The translations under genes and the position numbers were made by a program. A stretch of 64,000 nt of DNA from Xestospongia bergquistia (lineage: Eukaryota; Porifera; Demospongiae; Haplosclerida; Petrosiidae): the NCBI GenBank assembly GCA_963965975.1, contig OZ014418.1, positions 2,368,775-2,432,774 on the forward strand. Reading direction: 5' to 3'. The notes beneath the pieces are model-generated. The model made no database searches and was not told the DNA's origin. It was given only the letters and a program-made list of their open reading frames with translations. Shown one piece after another: positions 47,994-57,150 of this stretch; position 1 is the stretch's first letter, and each line of letters begins with the position of its first letter.

Positions 47994-49517
47994 ATGGATC
48001 AATTAGCGGCAGCTATGGCTCAGCTAGCTCAAGCTCAACAGCAGATGTTGCAGCAAATCGCACCTCAAAGAACACGCATCGAGATGGCCATCTACCAGGA
48101 AGGTGAGGATATCGAAAGCTTCTTGGAAACGTTTGAAGGAATGATGCGGTTACATCAAGTGCCAAGAGATGAGTGGGTGGTACATCTGATACCAAAGCTA
48201 CAAGGCAGGGCAAGGGACGCTTGTGGAGGCCTTACTTACACAGAGACGTACGCAGAAGTCAAGGAGGTGTTACGGAAGCGGTTCAATGTAACGGAAGAGG
48301 GCAGCAGGCAGAGTCTGAGGAACCTCAAATTCAACAGCAAGATGACACCTGAAGAGTATGCGATACAAGCTATGAAACTGACAAGTCGGTGGTTGACACC
48401 TGACAAAGGAGAGGAACAGATGCGACAAAAAGTAGCTATGGAACAAATGGTACAAGGAATGAATGAAGGAATGAAAAAGTGGATAGTCAGAGAGCAGCCG
48501 CCAGATCCATATGCAATGGCAGAGTTGATGCAAGTCTACTTAGTATCAGAGAAGACACGAGAGAATTCGACTATTAATCGAGCCGAAAGTCATGGTATCC
48601 AACGAAGTGGGAGCGCTACTTGGAGTAGAGATAGCACTCGGTCGGATCGGCGGTATAATTGGACGCCTGTAAGATATGAAGGGAAGAAGGAGAAGTTGGC
48701 TGAAGGGGACCCTCAAAAGAAGGTAACTTGTTATAAGTGTGGCAAACCGGGACACTATGCTCGACAGTGCCTAGAGAAAGCCCTCGTGCTAAGAGGAGCT
48801 AAAGGAAAGGGCAATCATGCATACCAGTGTACTGGGACAGTGAATGGTCTCACTACAAACCGAATTCAGTTGGATACTGGCAGTACGAAGACGTCAGTAC
48901 ACTCAAAATTTGTGTCCGAGGCCATGAAGACTGGAGGCTTCATAGAGCTCTGGAGTGCCAATGGACAAAAGACTAAGTGTCCATTGGCCAGAGTGAAGAT
49001 TACCCTGGATGGAGAAGAGTACGATAGGGAGGTAGCAGTTGCGGCTGATCTACCTGAGGATGTATTACTGGGGGCCGATGTGCCTTTGGTGCGGCATATC
49101 TTGCCGCGACTTAGTAAAGAGGAGCAGCGGGAAGCGCTCAAGACACTACAGTCAGCTGTTCAACAGCAGCCCGATCAGACAAACTCGACAGTGCTGGATC
49201 AGATGCTAGCTGATCACAAAGGACCACAACAGCCAGGACAACTCGACCTGACAGGGCTGTTGGACTCGGGACGGACATACGCCATCACTACGAGGGCTCA
49301 AGCTCATGCTACCCAAAAACAAGGAACTCAGCCAACAGGTTCTACTGAGGAAGTGAAGACAAATGGTGAAACTAAGGAGTGTGATGCTCCTACATTTGAG
49401 GCAGAGCAAGAGGAAGACTATCTAAGTGGAGATGAAAAGGAGCCGAGTGATTTGGCTCAATTGTTTCCATTCACTGGAGATGTAATCAAAACACCCGAAG
49501 ATCGCGCAAAAAGATGA
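47994..49517 (+). CDS. gag-PR: Gag with C-terminal aspartic protease
   Basis: From the first in-frame ATG this is 507 aa. The same frame is open upstream back to the primer-binding site without another ATG. If translation used a non-AUG codon (for example the GTG at 47877), an Arg-rich N-terminus would be added. The order is a Gln/Ala-rich start; a capsid-like region (EDIESFLETFEGMM, LIPKLQGRARDA); a CCHC zinc knuckle CYKCGKPGHYARQC near residue 246; and a pepsin-type protease with the active-site triad in QLDTGSTKT (Asp near 294) and the VLLGADVP strand. An acidic tail follows. The stop overlaps the next ATG (ATGA, 49514-49517). Confidence 0.9.
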   Translation: MDQLAAAMAQLAQAQQQMLQQIAPQRTRIEMAIYQEGEDIESFLETFEGMMRLHQVPRDEWVVHLIPKLQGRARDACGGLTYTETYAEVKEVLRKRFNVTEEGSRQSLRNLKFNSKMTPEEYAIQAMKLTSRWLTPDKGEEQMRQKVAMEQMVQGMNEGMKKWIVREQPPDPYAMAELMQVYLVSEKTRENSTINRAESHGIQRSGSATWSRDSTRSDRRYNWTPVRYEGKKEKLAEGDPQKKVTCYKCGKPGHYARQCLEKALVLRGAKGKGNHAYQCTGTVNGLTTNRIQLDTGSTKTSVHSKFVSEAMKTGGFIELWSANGQKTKCPLARVKITLDGEEYDREVAVAADLPEDVLLGADVPLVRHILPRLSKEEQREALKTLQSAVQQQPDQTNSTVLDQMLADHKGPQQPGQLDLTGLLDSGRTYAITTRAQAHATQKQGTQPTGSTEEVKTNGETKECDAPTFEAEQEEDYLSGDEKEPSDLAQLFPFTGDVIKTPEDRAKR

Positions 49518-52423
49518 CCCGTGGAGAAAAACGGACTCACAATGATCGTTATCTGAGGGGAACGAAAGAGACAGCCACAGGGAGGCTCATTGAGGAGCAG
49601 AGGGCTGATCCAGAGGTGCAAAAGTGGAAGGAGCAGGAGAAAGCAGAGCAAGTAATTGACCATCAAGGACTGCTATGTCGACGATGGCATCCTAGAGATA
49701 GACCTGAAGAGGTCATTGACCAAGTAGTATTACCTCGATCGTATCGGTCAAACGTATTACGTTTGGCCCATGACGTGCCTATGGCTGGTCATCTGGGACG
49801 GGAACGTACAACTAAACGAATTCTCAAGCGGTTCTTCTGGCCAGGACTATTCCAGGACGTCAGGAAATATTGCGAGTCCTGTGACGCCTGTCAGAGAGTG
49901 GCAAAGAAACGAGAAAAAGTACCCCTGATACCAATGCCAATAATGGATAAACCATTCAGACGTATTGCAATGGACGTAGTCGGACCATTGCCCAGGACTA
50001 GAAAGGGGAATCAGTACATCTTGGTGGTGTGTGACTATGCTACGAGGTACCCCGAGGCATTCCCACTACGGACGTTTACAGCACCCACAGTAGCAGAGAA
50101 GTTGATCGAAATGTTCGCCCGCTACGGGATACCCGAGGAAATCTTAACAGACCAGGGCACTAATTTTACTTCTCAACTTTTACAAAAGCTCTATGAATTA
50201 CTAGGAGTCAAGGCCATCAAGACAAGCCCGTACCATCCACAGACGGATGGATTGGTTGAACGTTTCAACCAGACGCTAAAGTCAATGCTTAGACGAGTGT
50301 TAGCTGGAGAAAACCATAGTTGGGATGTGATGTTACCATATGTGCTATTTGCGTATAGGGAAGTGCCACAAGAATCAACAGGATTCTCACCCTTTGAGCT
50401 GATCTACTCTCGAGACGTGAGAGGACCTCTAGATGTGCTTAAGGAGAGTTGGAGTAGTGGTGAGAAGGAGATGGATGACATTCTCACATATGTAATGAAA
50501 ACCCGAGAAAGGATGGAGCTAGCAAGTGAACTAGCTCACGAGAATTTGAAGATGACACAACAGAAATGCAAGCAGTGGTACGACAGGAAAGCCAGAGAAA
50601 TGGAGCTGAAAGAGGGAGATCAAGTGTTGCTACTCCTTCCAGATAGTACGAAGAAGTTCCAGGGGAGATGGCAAGGACCATACGAAGTCAAGAAGAGGCT
50701 GGGGAAAGTCAATTATGAAATTATGATGCCTGAACGGGGAAGTAGTAAGGTTGTTCACATTAATCTGCTAAAGAAGTGGCATCAGAGGGAGACAGCATTT
50801 GCTAATGTAATTGAAGAAGACCCCGGGATTGTAGATTATTGCTGGGAAGGAGGAGACTCTCTTCGAGTCGGAGAGCAACTGGGAGCCGAACAACAAAACA
50901 AGCTGGGAGAACTGCTGAAACATTTTCCGAACGTCACTAAGGATCAACCAGGACAGACCCATTTACTGACGCACAGAATACCGACGGGGACAGCACAACC
51001 GATACGACTAAAACCCTATCGGGTTCCCATAGTGTACCGAGAGAAGGTTGGACAGGAGCTCCGAGAGATGGAGCGCCACGGCATCATTGAGAAATCCTCT
51101 AGCGAATGGGCTTTTCCTATTGTAGTTGTAACCAAGAAGGACGGTGATATACGAATCTGTGTGGACTACCGGAGATTGAACCAAGTTACGACGTTTGACG
51201 CCTACCCTATGCCAAGAGTAGACGAGCTGTTAGATGCAATTGGAGGAGCAGCATTTATAACCACCCTTGATTTAGCAAAAGGCTACTGGCAGGTGCCCCT
51301 GACGGGTGAGGACAAAGCAAAGACAGCCTTTACCACACCTAACGGGTTATACCAGTTTACGGTGATGCCCTTTGGGCTAAGCGGAGGACCTGCAACGTTC
51401 CAGAGATTGATGGACACAGTACTACGAGGGACGGAGAAATTCACTGGGGTATACCTAGACGACGTAGTAATCTGTAGTAACAACTGGGCGGAACATTTAG
51501 ATCACATAGCAGAAGTGTTCAAACGTCTACAAGAAGCAGGACTGACGGTTAAACTCAAGAAATGCACTTTTGGAGCACAGGAGTGTACATACTTGGGCCA
51601 TAGGATAGGAAGAGGAGGGGTACAGCCGGAAACCAGCAAAGTAGCCGCAATCCGAGAAATGGCTCGACCTCGTACCAAGAAAGATGTAAGGACCTTTTTA
51701 GGGATGACTGGCTACTATAGACGATTTATAAAAAATTATGCTAGCGTAGCTGAACCTTTAACAGAACTGACCAGAAAGCAACAGCCTGAACAAGTAGAAT
51801 GGAACGAGCGTACTGAACATGCTTTTCAACGGCTGAAAGACACTCTAACCTCAGCGAAATTAATGAAGAACCCAGACTTCACCCAAACGTTCATCCTGCA
51901 GACCGATGCTTCCAACGTGGGGGTGGGAGCTGTCCTCAGCCAGGGTAGCGAGGAAGACCGACCAATCGCCTACTTCAGCCGAAAACTACTCCCAAGGGAA
52001 CGAAATTACTCCGTCGTAGAAAAAGAGTGTCTTGCGGTAGTACTCGGCATTCGGGCATTTGAAACATATTTGTTGGGAAAACCCTTTGTGATCCAGACAG
52101 ATCACCGGGCTTTACAATGGCTCCAGCGATTCAAAGATAAGAACGCACGGCTCACACGATGGAGTCTAGCTCTTCAACCGTACACTTTTACTGTGACTCA
52201 CCGTAAGGGATGTGAAAACGCTAACGTGGACGCCTTGTCACGAATTTCACAAGACCCGTGCTTCGCACTAAAGATGGAGGGAGGAAATGTGACGGAGAAG
52301 ACCGGAAGCGGGAGCAAGGAGATCACTTGCCCGGATCACGACCGAGGTGGACCAATCCAAATACTGGGAGAAAAACCCGAAGCAGTCCAGCCGTACGGAA
52401 GTGATCCAGGCCGGGAACTATAA
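49514..52423 (+). CDS. pol: Pol with integrase upstream of RT-RNase H
   Basis: 969 aa. Integrase comes first: zinc-binding H86, H93, C123, C126; catalytic core D154, D213, E249 (D-x35-E); and a GPY/F-type module near 385-420 (RWQGPYEV, HINLLKKWH). RT follows: D586 in TTLDLAKGYWQ, FGLSGGPATFQ, and YLDD at 647-650. RNase H is last: D798, E838, D863. The Pol frame is -1 relative to Gag and begins with the ATGA overlap, so either reinitiation or frameshifting would be needed. The frame continues 136 bases into the 3' LTR before its stop. No premature stop or frameshift is visible. Confidence 0.93.
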   Translation: MTRGEKRTHNDRYLRGTKETATGRLIEEQRADPEVQKWKEQEKAEQVIDHQGLLCRRWHPRDRPEEVIDQVVLPRSYRSNVLRLAHDVPMAGHLGRERTTKRILKRFFWPGLFQDVRKYCESCDACQRVAKKREKVPLIPMPIMDKPFRRIAMDVVGPLPRTRKGNQYILVVCDYATRYPEAFPLRTFTAPTVAEKLIEMFARYGIPEEILTDQGTNFTSQLLQKLYELLGVKAIKTSPYHPQTDGLVERFNQTLKSMLRRVLAGENHSWDVMLPYVLFAYREVPQESTGFSPFELIYSRDVRGPLDVLKESWSSGEKEMDDILTYVMKTRERMELASELAHENLKMTQQKCKQWYDRKAREMELKEGDQVLLLLPDSTKKFQGRWQGPYEVKKRLGKVNYEIMMPERGSSKVVHINLLKKWHQRETAFANVIEEDPGIVDYCWEGGDSLRVGEQLGAEQQNKLGELLKHFPNVTKDQPGQTHLLTHRIPTGTAQPIRLKPYRVPIVYREKVGQELREMERHGIIEKSSSEWAFPIVVVTKKDGDIRICVDYRRLNQVTTFDAYPMPRVDELLDAIGGAAFITTLDLAKGYWQVPLTGEDKAKTAFTTPNGLYQFTVMPFGLSGGPATFQRLMDTVLRGTEKFTGVYLDDVVICSNNWAEHLDHIAEVFKRLQEAGLTVKLKKCTFGAQECTYLGHRIGRGGVQPETSKVAAIREMARPRTKKDVRTFLGMTGYYRRFIKNYASVAEPLTELTRKQQPEQVEWNERTEHAFQRLKDTLTSAKLMKNPDFTQTFILQTDASNVGVGAVLSQGSEEDRPIAYFSRKLLPRERNYSVVEKECLAVVLGIRAFETYLLGKPFVIQTDHRALQWLQRFKDKNARLTRWSLALQPYTFTVTHRKGCENANVDALSRISQDPCFALKMEGGNVTEKTGSGSKEITCPDHDRGGPIQILGEKPEAVQPYGSDPGREL
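52274..52287 (+). promoter_or_regulatory. polypurine tract
   Basis: The purine-rich AGATGGAGGGAGGAAA-type run immediately precedes the 3' LTR, as needed for plus-strand priming; a single T interrupts it. It also encodes part of the Pol C-terminus. Confidence 0.75.
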
Positions 52424-52519
52424 ATGAACCAAACATTCATGTATTATGAGACGACTAGTTTTAATAAATTTATTATCAATACTAAAACGTTAAGAACGAG
52501 TTCTAGTCACTCTGTAACA
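52288..52519 (+). repeat. 3' LTR
   Basis: 232 bp, matching the 5' LTR base for base by eye. The Pol stop codon lies at 52421-52423, inside it. Confidence 0.95.
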
Positions 52520-52594
52520 GAGTGTGACAACTATCAAAATGAACAATTAAATTAAACCTAAATGCTCTTAACTTGTTTGTAACATGTCCTGTTA

Positions 52595-52835
52595 CACTGT
52601 AAAAAATGATTGGTTGATTTAACCATTATTTGGTTATACAGGTTGCAATTACAAACTTATTTTTGCTAGAAAAGTAAGCATAATACTGTTTTCATTACTG
52701 ATGTCCTACTGTTTATGTAGCTACATAATCAATAATTTCATACATTAGTAATCAAAGTAGTATTAAGGTTACTTTTTACATATGCAACCCACATAACCAT
52801 GTATTGGTAAAATTAGCTAATCTATTTTTACAGTG
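52595..52835. mobile_element. MITE with TA target duplication (Tc1/mariner-type)
   Basis: A 241-bp insertion with terminal inverted repeats CACTGTAAAAA and TTTTTACAGTG, flanked by TA on both sides. The paralogous site at about 40412 has the uninterrupted CCTGTTAAGTCTAG. No coding capacity. TA duplication is typical of Tc1/mariner-driven MITEs. Confidence 0.88.
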
Positions 52836-53488
52836 TAAGTCTATAGTCATCAAAATTAGCAAAACTCTTCCATAACAAATTGTTAGAGATTTTTTTCCAT
52901 CAATTGGTCATAATTAGAATGTGGTTTGTATTAATTATAATTTCTTATCTTACACTAAGAAATCAAGTAATGTGAAGATATCAAATGATGGTATAGGGAT
53001 GCATGTGGTCGCTATATTTGGACAATGCCATGCATCAGTGTTATTAGAAGACAGGTTAAAGGTATGCAAAAGAACTCAACACAGAACTTCAGATAAACAC
53101 TTAGACACAATATGATATCATTAGGTAATCTATATATTTTTAGTAGATGCTAGTGAGTTTCTCGGAACATTACTATGGATTTAAGTTAACTAATTGCTCC
53201 TTATATTAATGATCTATAATAACTTGCTATGCATGGACTTATTCAAATTTAAAATGCATTAAATGAAGGCTTTGCAGTTCACATTTTCCTTTTTTTTAAC
53301 AGATGGATCAAATTGCAATCTGTAATCTGGTATACTATAATTCCTTGTAGTCCACAAGTAGTATGCTTGATTTATGCAAGCAACTTATTATCAATAGTTG
53401 TTGATCTGCTAATAAATGTTGTGTTGCATTTTATGCATATAATCTAAATCTAAAAAAACATTTTAGTTTCATTTATTAAAGTTTCAGT

Positions 53489-54319
53489 CTAATTGTTACG
53501 CCGGAATTTCATCTCAGAAAATTTCAAGGAGTAGTGGTGGCCCTTCCAGTGATACCAGTTAACTCCATTGGCATATGAAGTGTGATTCCCAAACAAATAT
53601 TCACCATTAAGATTAGAAGCATGGCAATCCATATACCACCAAGCTCCTGACTGAGCACATAGTCCAGACCAAACATCGTTATCTCTGTCTCGTGTGGAAA
53701 ACTTCATTCCATTATGATATGACAAACTATCTCCAGCATTTCCGCTGTATCCTCCAACACTTAGTTCGTATTGACTTAGAGCATTTGCTACACGGAATAC
53801 AGAATACTTAGCAAACCTCTTATTACCGTCAAAGTCTTCAAGGTCAACTCGTAGACTGCTACTACAACCAGATGTGGTAAGTCGATGAATTTTGTTTAAA
53901 CCGAGCCAAAATTCCTCATCAAGTTCTCCAAATCCTAAATCATAGTCCTTCCAGTAAAGATAGAAATTTTGAGATCCATCCATTCTCCTTTGGAATACAG
54001 TCCAGCCACCACCATCAGTTTCCATGTCACAATAGACCTAAATAAGTAAATACTTTACAATCTAAATGAATGTTCACTATGTATACTTTAAAAGGAGGTT
54101 TATTATCAGGTTTGATAGTATAGATACCACTGCAGACACATTTCTTTTGTAGCTTACTTTGTTTTAGTATATCCTTACAGTCACGAGGAACACAGTCTAA
54201 ATGAGTAAAATGGATATGATAATATTAATAAATAATAATAACATACTGTCATCTTCAATAGCAATCACATTATGAAAGAGACAAAGGAGTGAGACCAAGA
54301 TGAGTGCTGTAACTGCCAT
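53489..54319 (-). CDS. secreted FReD (type 2)
   Basis: Exons 54319-54247, 54196-54087 and 54037-53489 join to 243 aa; signal MAVTALILVSLLCLFHNVIA. It is the block-duplication partner of the gene at 41413-42249. Differences include loss of two residues before GAWW (CAQSGAWWYMDC), recovery of His in CHASNLNGEY, and an extra Cys in TTSGCSSSLRV. The flanking sequences on both sides match those of its partner. Confidence 0.9.
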
Positions 54320-54968
54320 GGTATATGTAAAGCTGATGAATCTGATATGGTTATATATACAAACACTTTTATACTATGTTGTTTAGCATTTATAAGGATT
54401 GATGTACCGTATTTCTTCATCTAAACTTTACATCCTTTATTTCAAGCATTTGACACAACGAGGCAGACTATTATTAATCAGTCATTTGGTCACTGTACCG
54501 AAAAGCAATACTGTAATAATAATGCTAAAGCAATATTAATTATCTAACTACATGCGTGGGTGGCCTATCATTGCATCATATCCGCAACATCTACACATGT
54601 GCTGTTACCAGAATGAGATATAGAGAGCTGTGTACCTCAAAAACGTCATCTTTTCATTTTGTCCGACTCATGCGTATCACAAGGGAGGTATTTTATCTCA
54701 ATTGTAATCTTAGCAATAGAATTTTGTTAGCCTGACAGCTGTAATAACAATACACAATGTACCAGACATATGTATCTTCCTGTGGCAGTAGTATGATAAT
54801 TGTCCACCAATTAAAACTTACAACTATTTTAACATAACTAGAAATAATCAATACAATCTCTTAGAAAACATAATACAATAAAATTAAAGAAAGAACTGTA
54901 TAAATGGATGAGAGAAGTATAAATGATTACAAAGGATATTTGAACTATACAGTATAAATGAAGTGATT

Positions 54969-55353
54969 ATGGATATTGACACTTAAATGACTGACTATAT
55001 GCCAAGAAAGAAGAAAAATAATCCTGGACGACACTGTGGACCTTGGTGTCTTGTGTGGTCAGACCACCTACCCAGTATTATGCTCATCCAATCCATTGGA
55101 GTTATAGGCTAAGAGAGAACTTTCTTGATCTTGAGGATATTGATGTAAATAATTGTATATGTTGGAATGTGAGAAGGCCATTTTTATATCAACAATCCAT
55201 CAAATTTGCTATGCTGGAAAAAGAGAATGTTTCTATCGAGATTTGTATAGTTCCAACAGGTTCTTGTATTTCCAACATTACAATACAAATATTTGTATAG
55301 CTATTGAGGTAGCTACTATGTTAGGCTTCATGTTTAGTAACCTTATATGTTAG
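54969..55353 (+). pseudogene. broken copy of the Cys/His-rich ORF
   Basis: Aligns with 42907-43272. It has TAA after MDIDT, an extra base near GPW/CLV (about 55045) and a missing base at CICW/KC (about 55165), so that overlapping fragments in two frames carry the AHPIHW and CEKAIF parts. Confidence 0.8.
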
Positions 55354-55520
55354 AGTTCATGAGTGATAACCTTATATGTTAGACTTCATGACTGATGACC
55401 TTATATGGTAGACTTCACGACTGACAACCTTATATGTTAGGCTTTATGACTGATGACCTTATACGTTAGGCTTCATGACTGATGACCTTATATGTTAGGG
55501 CTCATGACTGATAACCTTGA
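55320..55520. repeat. 29-bp minisatellite, second array
   Basis: About seven units homologous to the array at 43258-43525, with a different unit order and number. Confidence 0.85.
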
Positions 55521-56235
55521 TGACACTAAGACAGTGATGCTTTGTAAGTCACACTACAGGCATAAACCATTGCTTAGTATATAAGAATGATGAAACTGAT
55601 GTAAGCATTAAGTCATGAAGTGCTATACATGTGATGTTAATAAAAATTATGACACAGTTGCATAATACCCAGAACATTATCAACTTCATTATATCAGTGA
55701 TATATGCTTTACATTATATGTATATGTTATCATAATATTATAATACTTGACATAATATGTAAAAGTTGCGCGCTATAACACTCACTCTATTATTTTGAAG
55801 AACTTTCAATCTCCAGCTCAAACGAGGAACAATGAACTTCTACTACCTAAAGTTGAAGAGTATGACAAAACACAATTACTATATAAGGAAACTATATCTA
55901 AATGTATGAATGAAACTTCACTTGCTGGTTAGTGGAGAGTAGGGTATCAATACATTAGTCATTGACAGTATCAGGAATATTATAAGACTTTTTTGACATG
56001 TTACGTTTTAATGATTCCAAAGAAAAATGAATAATTACAATGGTAATAGCAACAAGTCTACTTCTGTAAAACATTTATCATAGAGTTCTTCATAATCATT
56101 GTCCTTCTCAATAAGGTCTTTTGTATCACTAGCAGAAGCCAATTGTCTACGAGAGGGCACATAACAATATGGTACTTTTTTCTCTTCACAAAACACAGGA
56201 ATATGTGATATTACATCAATAGGACTAACATCATC

Positions 56236-56238
<3 letters not shown>

Positions 56239-56289
<51 letters not shown>
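56239..56289. repeat. pure GA microsatellite
   Basis: About 25 uninterrupted GA units, longer and purer than the homologous tracts at 36566-36617 and 44242-44287. Confidence 0.95.
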
Positions 56290-56290
<1 letters not shown>

Positions 56291-57150
56291 ATCAAAGAAC
56301 CACATTGACAGCACACATATGTATAATAAGTAGGTGTGGTCCATGATTTGTATTTTAGACTTCGTATTACTGAAGTGTCATTGCAATTATTTTGAGTAAA
56401 GCTTTGTATACCACAAACACACACAAACATGCAGACAGACAAGTACTGTTAATGTTGCTCACACAAACCAAAGCTTAACAATATAATATTGTATCAGGTG
56501 TTATAGTTACCCTAGAATATATAATTATATGATTCCCATTACCTGCAAGTACTACAAGATTTTTGACAACCTAGTAAGTACAGACATAAAACTAAAAAAC
56601 CCACTTATCAACGTATTACATTACATGTTTGTATGCATGAATGATAACCTGAAATAATCTAACATCTAAAAATGTACACGTTCAAAGGAGTTAATGCTTT
56701 ACAACAATTTGACACGCTATATTAAATCTAAAACCTTAGGACCTCGGGAGGGTTTGACTGATAAAAATGTCATGTTGAGACAAACACTATTAATATACAG
56801 TATATTCATTTAACATTAGTTGGTCAACATAGCCTATAGTTGCTAATCTTCATGTGTTGTATATCTATGTATTATCATGAGACCAGACCTAATAGCAGTG
56901 AATATGTTAAAAGTTCAATTATCCAATTGAGTTCAAATTGTATTTCCTTGAAAAGAGTTATGGTATCTATGTCAATTTTGGTCAACAAGATGATAGGCTA
57001 CTGTTTGTATGAGGCATCTAATCAAGAGTGACAATTTAAATATTTGAATAGTCAAATTGTTACTTGCTAGATTTTGAAAAGATTCTGATCTCTCCTGATA
57101 AACTGTGGCTTTAGCCCAGTATATCAGCTAATAAAATAATGATAGTTTAA

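Larger units (their letters stand above)
47520..52519 (+). mobile_element. Gmr1-like Ty3/gypsy LTR retrotransposon, complete
   Basis: A 5000-bp element with 232-bp direct LTRs (47520-47751 and 52288-52519) starting TGTGACGG and ending TGTAACA. It is flanked by the 5-bp target duplication GAGTG (47515-47519 and 52520-52524). The uninterrupted target, AGAGTGTGACAACTATC, is preserved at about 40345. The order gag, protease, integrase, reverse transcriptase, RNase H, with integrase first, is that of Gmr1-type gypsy elements. Both long frames are open. The base composition is visibly GC-richer than the surroundings. Confidence 0.95.
53400..55560. repeat. segmental copy of about 41340-43560
   Basis: The FReD gene, its 5' flank, the Cys/His-rich frame and the 29-bp minisatellite are in the same order and orientation. 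Further right the match continues with the NHP2 pseudogene blocks (55560-59010 against 43560-45850 and against 36220-38090). Confidence 0.92.

Noticed and set aside
48013..51483. Several minus-strand ORFs within the retrotransposon
   Set aside because: Shadows of gag and pol.
49514..52423. Ty1/copia assignment of the LTR element because integrase precedes RT
   Set aside because: The GPY/F-type module, the gypsy-like RT (YLDD, FGLSGGPATFQ) and the gypsy-style integrase zinc domain fit Gmr1-like Ty3/gypsy better. There is no envelope-like frame, so a retrovirus is also not supported.
40497..53115. Similar plus ORFs at 40497-40691 and 52921-53115
   Set aside because: Also a block duplicate; a related stretch at 39610-39780 has no open frame, arguing against a gene.
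36349..56442. Ser/Leu-rich N-terminal extensions on NHP2 last exons (36349-36702, 44101-44388, 56035-56442)
   Set aside because: These are read-through of the intron and its GA/CT microsatellite; splicing at the AG before GTGATG removes them.
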